Source of the DNA: Phycisphaerae bacterium
Lineage (GTDB): Bacteria > Planctomycetota > Phycisphaerae > Sedimentisphaerales > Anaerobacaceae
Assembly (NCBI GenBank): GCA_021736645.1
Contig: JAIPFM010000200.1
Span: forward strand, 1 to 50,430
Length of the DNA: 50,430 nt
Direction: 5' to 3'
Shown here: positions 48,528 through 50,430 of the stretch, one piece after another
How the letters are laid out: each line of letters starts with the position of its first letter
Position numbering within the stretch: the first letter of the stretch is position 1
Notes under the pieces: generated by a model
The model's input: the letters and a program-made list of their open reading frames with translations, nothing else
Told to the model about the DNA's origin: nothing
Database searches by the model: none
Position numbers and translations under genes: made by a program

Positions 48528-50430
48528 ATGGGTTCATTTGTTGACAGTTTGAATCAGGCAGGGGCCGCGTTTTGTGGTTTCACGTGGGCCATGCTCATTC
48601 AGTCCAGTGTGTTGATTGCTGTGCTGTATGCGATTGACCGGATCATTCGCCACAAAGTTCGGGCCGTGGTTCGCTATGGCGTGTGGATGCTGGTGCTGGT
48701 GAAATTGATCTTACCTCCGACCCTGAGTTTGCCAACCGGCATCGGATACTGGGTGTCTGTGCCGGCGCCCGCACAGGAAATACGGACTGTTGAGAGTCAG
48801 CCGGTTTTGCCGGTTGCGGCAAAGGTTAATTCGACTGTAAACACGTCTTCATTGAATGCTGAGACAACGCCTCAGCCATTCATTGAAACTTCCACAGTGA
48901 CAAAGGTGCAACCGGAAATTGCTGTCCCCATCGAAGCTGAAAAGGTTCGCACCTTGACCTGGCATGCCTGGATGTTGTGTGCATGGATTGCAGGTGTGAT
49001 TGCCCTTCTGGGTTTGCTGTTTCAACGGCTCTGGTTTGTACGCCGACTTCTGTCACAGAGTCGACCGGCTGATGCAGCCTGGGACGAGTTGACACACGCC
49101 TGCGCAGAGCAGGTGGGCCTCCGAAATCCAATTGAAGTGCGTGTGTCAAAGTATTTGCACAGTCCGGCTGCCTGCGGCTTGATACGTCCTGTGATCCTGA
49201 TGCCCAAGGCTATTGAGCACGCGCTGAGCCAGGACAGGCGTAGCGCCATCCTGCTCCATGAACTCGTGCATATTGCCCGTGCGGACCTGTGGGTAAATCT
49301 CATTCAGACATTGCTGCAGGTCGCCTACTTCTACAATCCTCTGCTGTGGCTGGCCAATGCGAAGATTCGAAGTCTTCGCGAAAAGGCCGTAGACGAAACC
49401 GTGCTCACAAAACTGGAGGACGACGACGCAGGCCAGTACAGCACCACACTCATTGACATCGCAGAGATCGCCTTTTCAAAACCCCACTTCAGCCTGGGCC
49501 TGATCGGCGTGGTGGAATCCAAAAAGGCGTTGGCCGAGCGCATCAAACATATCCTGGGCAGACCCATGCCGACGTCGGCAAAGGTCGGGATACTGGGCGT
49601 GGCAGCCATTGCTGTCGGCGCCTTGGTCCTGCTGCCAATGACCAAAGCCGGGACATTTGACTGGTGGCTGCACAGAGATCGTCTGGTTGCATTCAAATCG
49701 TTGGGAAATGCCAGAGGTTCTAATGAGCAAAGAGGGCGTGTGGAGCATTATGCCAAAGAGTATGAGGTGGCGATACGTCCCCATGAGAAGCTTTTGGTGT
49801 TTGCTGAGCTGTATCAACATGGTCAGCCCATGCGCAGGCTGGGGCATAAAGTACTGGATGGTTCCTCCGGGGCTCAAAAACTGTCAGTGGCATTGGAGAG
49901 AGAATATCTAAATGATGAAAAAACAAAGGCAAGATTTTCGGGAAGGGTCACTTGGGGACATGAAGTCTGTCATTTCAAGCGATCTATCTTGGAGACTCAA
50001 TCGTTTTTCCCCACTGATATAAGGGGGTTCTTTCAAGGTGAGGAGATGACTCGTGTTGGCGATCAGCGCTTTTGGGAAGGTGAGACTCTCATGACCTTTG
50101 TCGCTCAGCCTCTGGGTGGGCCTCCTCGTGCGCCAAATATCTGGATGCCAGGATATAGAGTAAGCCAGGGCTTGAGTGACGGTTATTTCATTCTAATCAA
50201 GATGCTTCCTTTGAGCACACTTGATCAGTTGAGGATCCAGTGGCGGAGGGGCATCGATCCGCAGCTTCCAGATGGCACATATTTAGGACCTGATGCCACC
50301 CGTGCTCAGTGGCAAGCCGTGGCAGACGAGTATGTCCTCGACATCAAGCGAATGCTCATGCGGGGCCGCATGCCCCTGCCTGAATTGTCCGTGCACACAA
50401 AATATGCATTTGGCGAACCCGTACATATCA
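48528..50430 (+). CDS. M56-family (BlaR1/MecR1-type) membrane metallopeptidase, 3' end outside window
   Basis: The frame from the ATG at 48528 (GGGAGA upstream) stays open to the last base, giving 634 codons. Membrane segments are near 20-36, 48-62 (VRYGVWMLVLVKLILPP), 150-165 and 355-372. The zinc-binding HELVH is at residues 244-248 (ILLHELVHIARADLWVN), with the family phrase YNPLLWLANAKIR after it. The part after residue 375 should lie outside the membrane; no penicillin-binding (S-x-x-K) sensor is seen so far, so the signal may not be a beta-lactam. It should cleave the BlaI-like repressor when it senses its ligand. The end of the gene is not visible. Confidence 0.88.
   Translation, partial: MGSFVDSLNQAGAAFCGFTWAMLIQSSVLIAVLYAIDRIIRHKVRAVVRYGVWMLVLVKLILPPTLSLPTGIGYWVSVPAPAQEIRTVESQPVLPVAAKVNSTVNTSSLNAETTPQPFIETSTVTKVQPEIAVPIEAEKVRTLTWHAWMLCAWIAGVIALLGLLFQRLWFVRRLLSQSRPADAAWDELTHACAEQVGLRNPIEVRVSKYLHSPAACGLIRPVILMPKAIEHALSQDRRSAILLHELVHIARADLWVNLIQTLLQVAYFYNPLLWLANAKIRSLREKAVDETVLTKLEDDDAGQYSTTLIDIAEIAFSKPHFSLGLIGVVESKKALAERIKHILGRPMPTSAKVGILGVAAIAVGALVLLPMTKAGTFDWWLHRDRLVAFKSLGNARGSNEQRGRVEHYAKEYEVAIRPHEKLLVFAELYQHGQPMRRLGHKVLDGSSGAQKLSVALEREYLNDEKTKARFSGRVTWGHEVCHFKRSILETQSFFPTDIRGFFQGEEMTRVGDQRFWEGETLMTFVAQPLGGPPRAPNIWMPGYRVSQGLSDGYFILIKMLPLSTLDQLRIQWRRGIDPQLPDGTYLGPDATRAQWQAVADEYVLDIKRMLMRGRMPLPELSVHTKYAFGEPVHI

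Overview
The window is bacterial and gene-dense, about 37 protein genes, with no rRNA, tRNA or CRISPR array that I can recognise. The gene content fits a fermentative or anaerobe-leaning member of the Planctomycetes/PVC group, possibly Phycisphaerae-like. The evidence for this is two DUF4954 proteins, a BlaI plus M56-peptidase pair, a very large secreted PPC-domain protein, a secreted FAD oxidoreductase of the type found near carbohydrate genes, Pta-AckA, a rubrerythrin-like protein, and a run of SPFH proteins. This placement rests on family recollection only and needs a marker-gene tree.

Layout. 1-2.1 kb: 3' part of a glycoside hydrolase. 2.4-11.0 kb: one 2,863-residue secreted modular protein with a candidate pre-toxin TG segment. 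11.0-14.1 kb: three minus-strand genes (YkgJ-type cysteine cluster protein, small membrane protein with a zinc ribbon, secreted FAD oxidoreductase). 14.3-18.1 kb: AmrS-like radical SAM enzyme, membrane protein plus rubrerythrin-like protein, then a Fur-family regulator translationally coupled to a His-rich membrane protein. 18.3-25.9 kb: two DUF4954 beta-helix proteins around nagB and an acyl carrier protein gene, with ackA and pta upstream in the minus-strand run. 26.0-27.5 kb: an orphan IS630-type helix-turn-helix protein and a decayed stretch holding remnants of a ketosynthase and probably of eutC. 27.5-31.6 kb: a five-gene type II fatty acid/polyketide-like operon. 31.8-33.3 kb: short N-acetylglutamate synthase-like GNAT and an ABC-2 permease, converging on a strong hairpin. 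33.5-46.4 kb: eight closely packed plus-strand genes (HflK-like, HflC, second HflK-like, P1B-ATPase, ABC ATPase, ABC permease, conserved TPR-like protein, UvrD/PcrA helicase). 46.4-47.8 kb: sodium:alanine symporter. 48.0 kb to the end: BlaI-type repressor under a promoter whose spacer is a perfect palindrome, followed by an M56 (BlaR1/MecR1-type) membrane metallopeptidase cut by the window edge.

How the genes work together. Pta-AckA makes ATP from acetyl-CoA; nagB feeds amino sugars into glycolysis and shares a tight transcription unit with ackA, pta and a DUF4954 protein. The ketosynthase operon encodes each enzyme type as an apparently active copy plus a copy that has lost catalytic residues (KS with a CLF-like partner, FabZ with a Glu-to-Gln FabZ), plus a long ACP, and so looks like a dedicated acyl-chain builder rather than housekeeping FAS. 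The SPFH/P1B-ATPase/ABC run looks like a membrane-domain and metal/ABC transport module. Most promising for novelty: the active/degenerate pairing in the KS operon, the SPFH-P1B-ATPase-ABC operon, and the giant protein with the pre-toxin-like segment.
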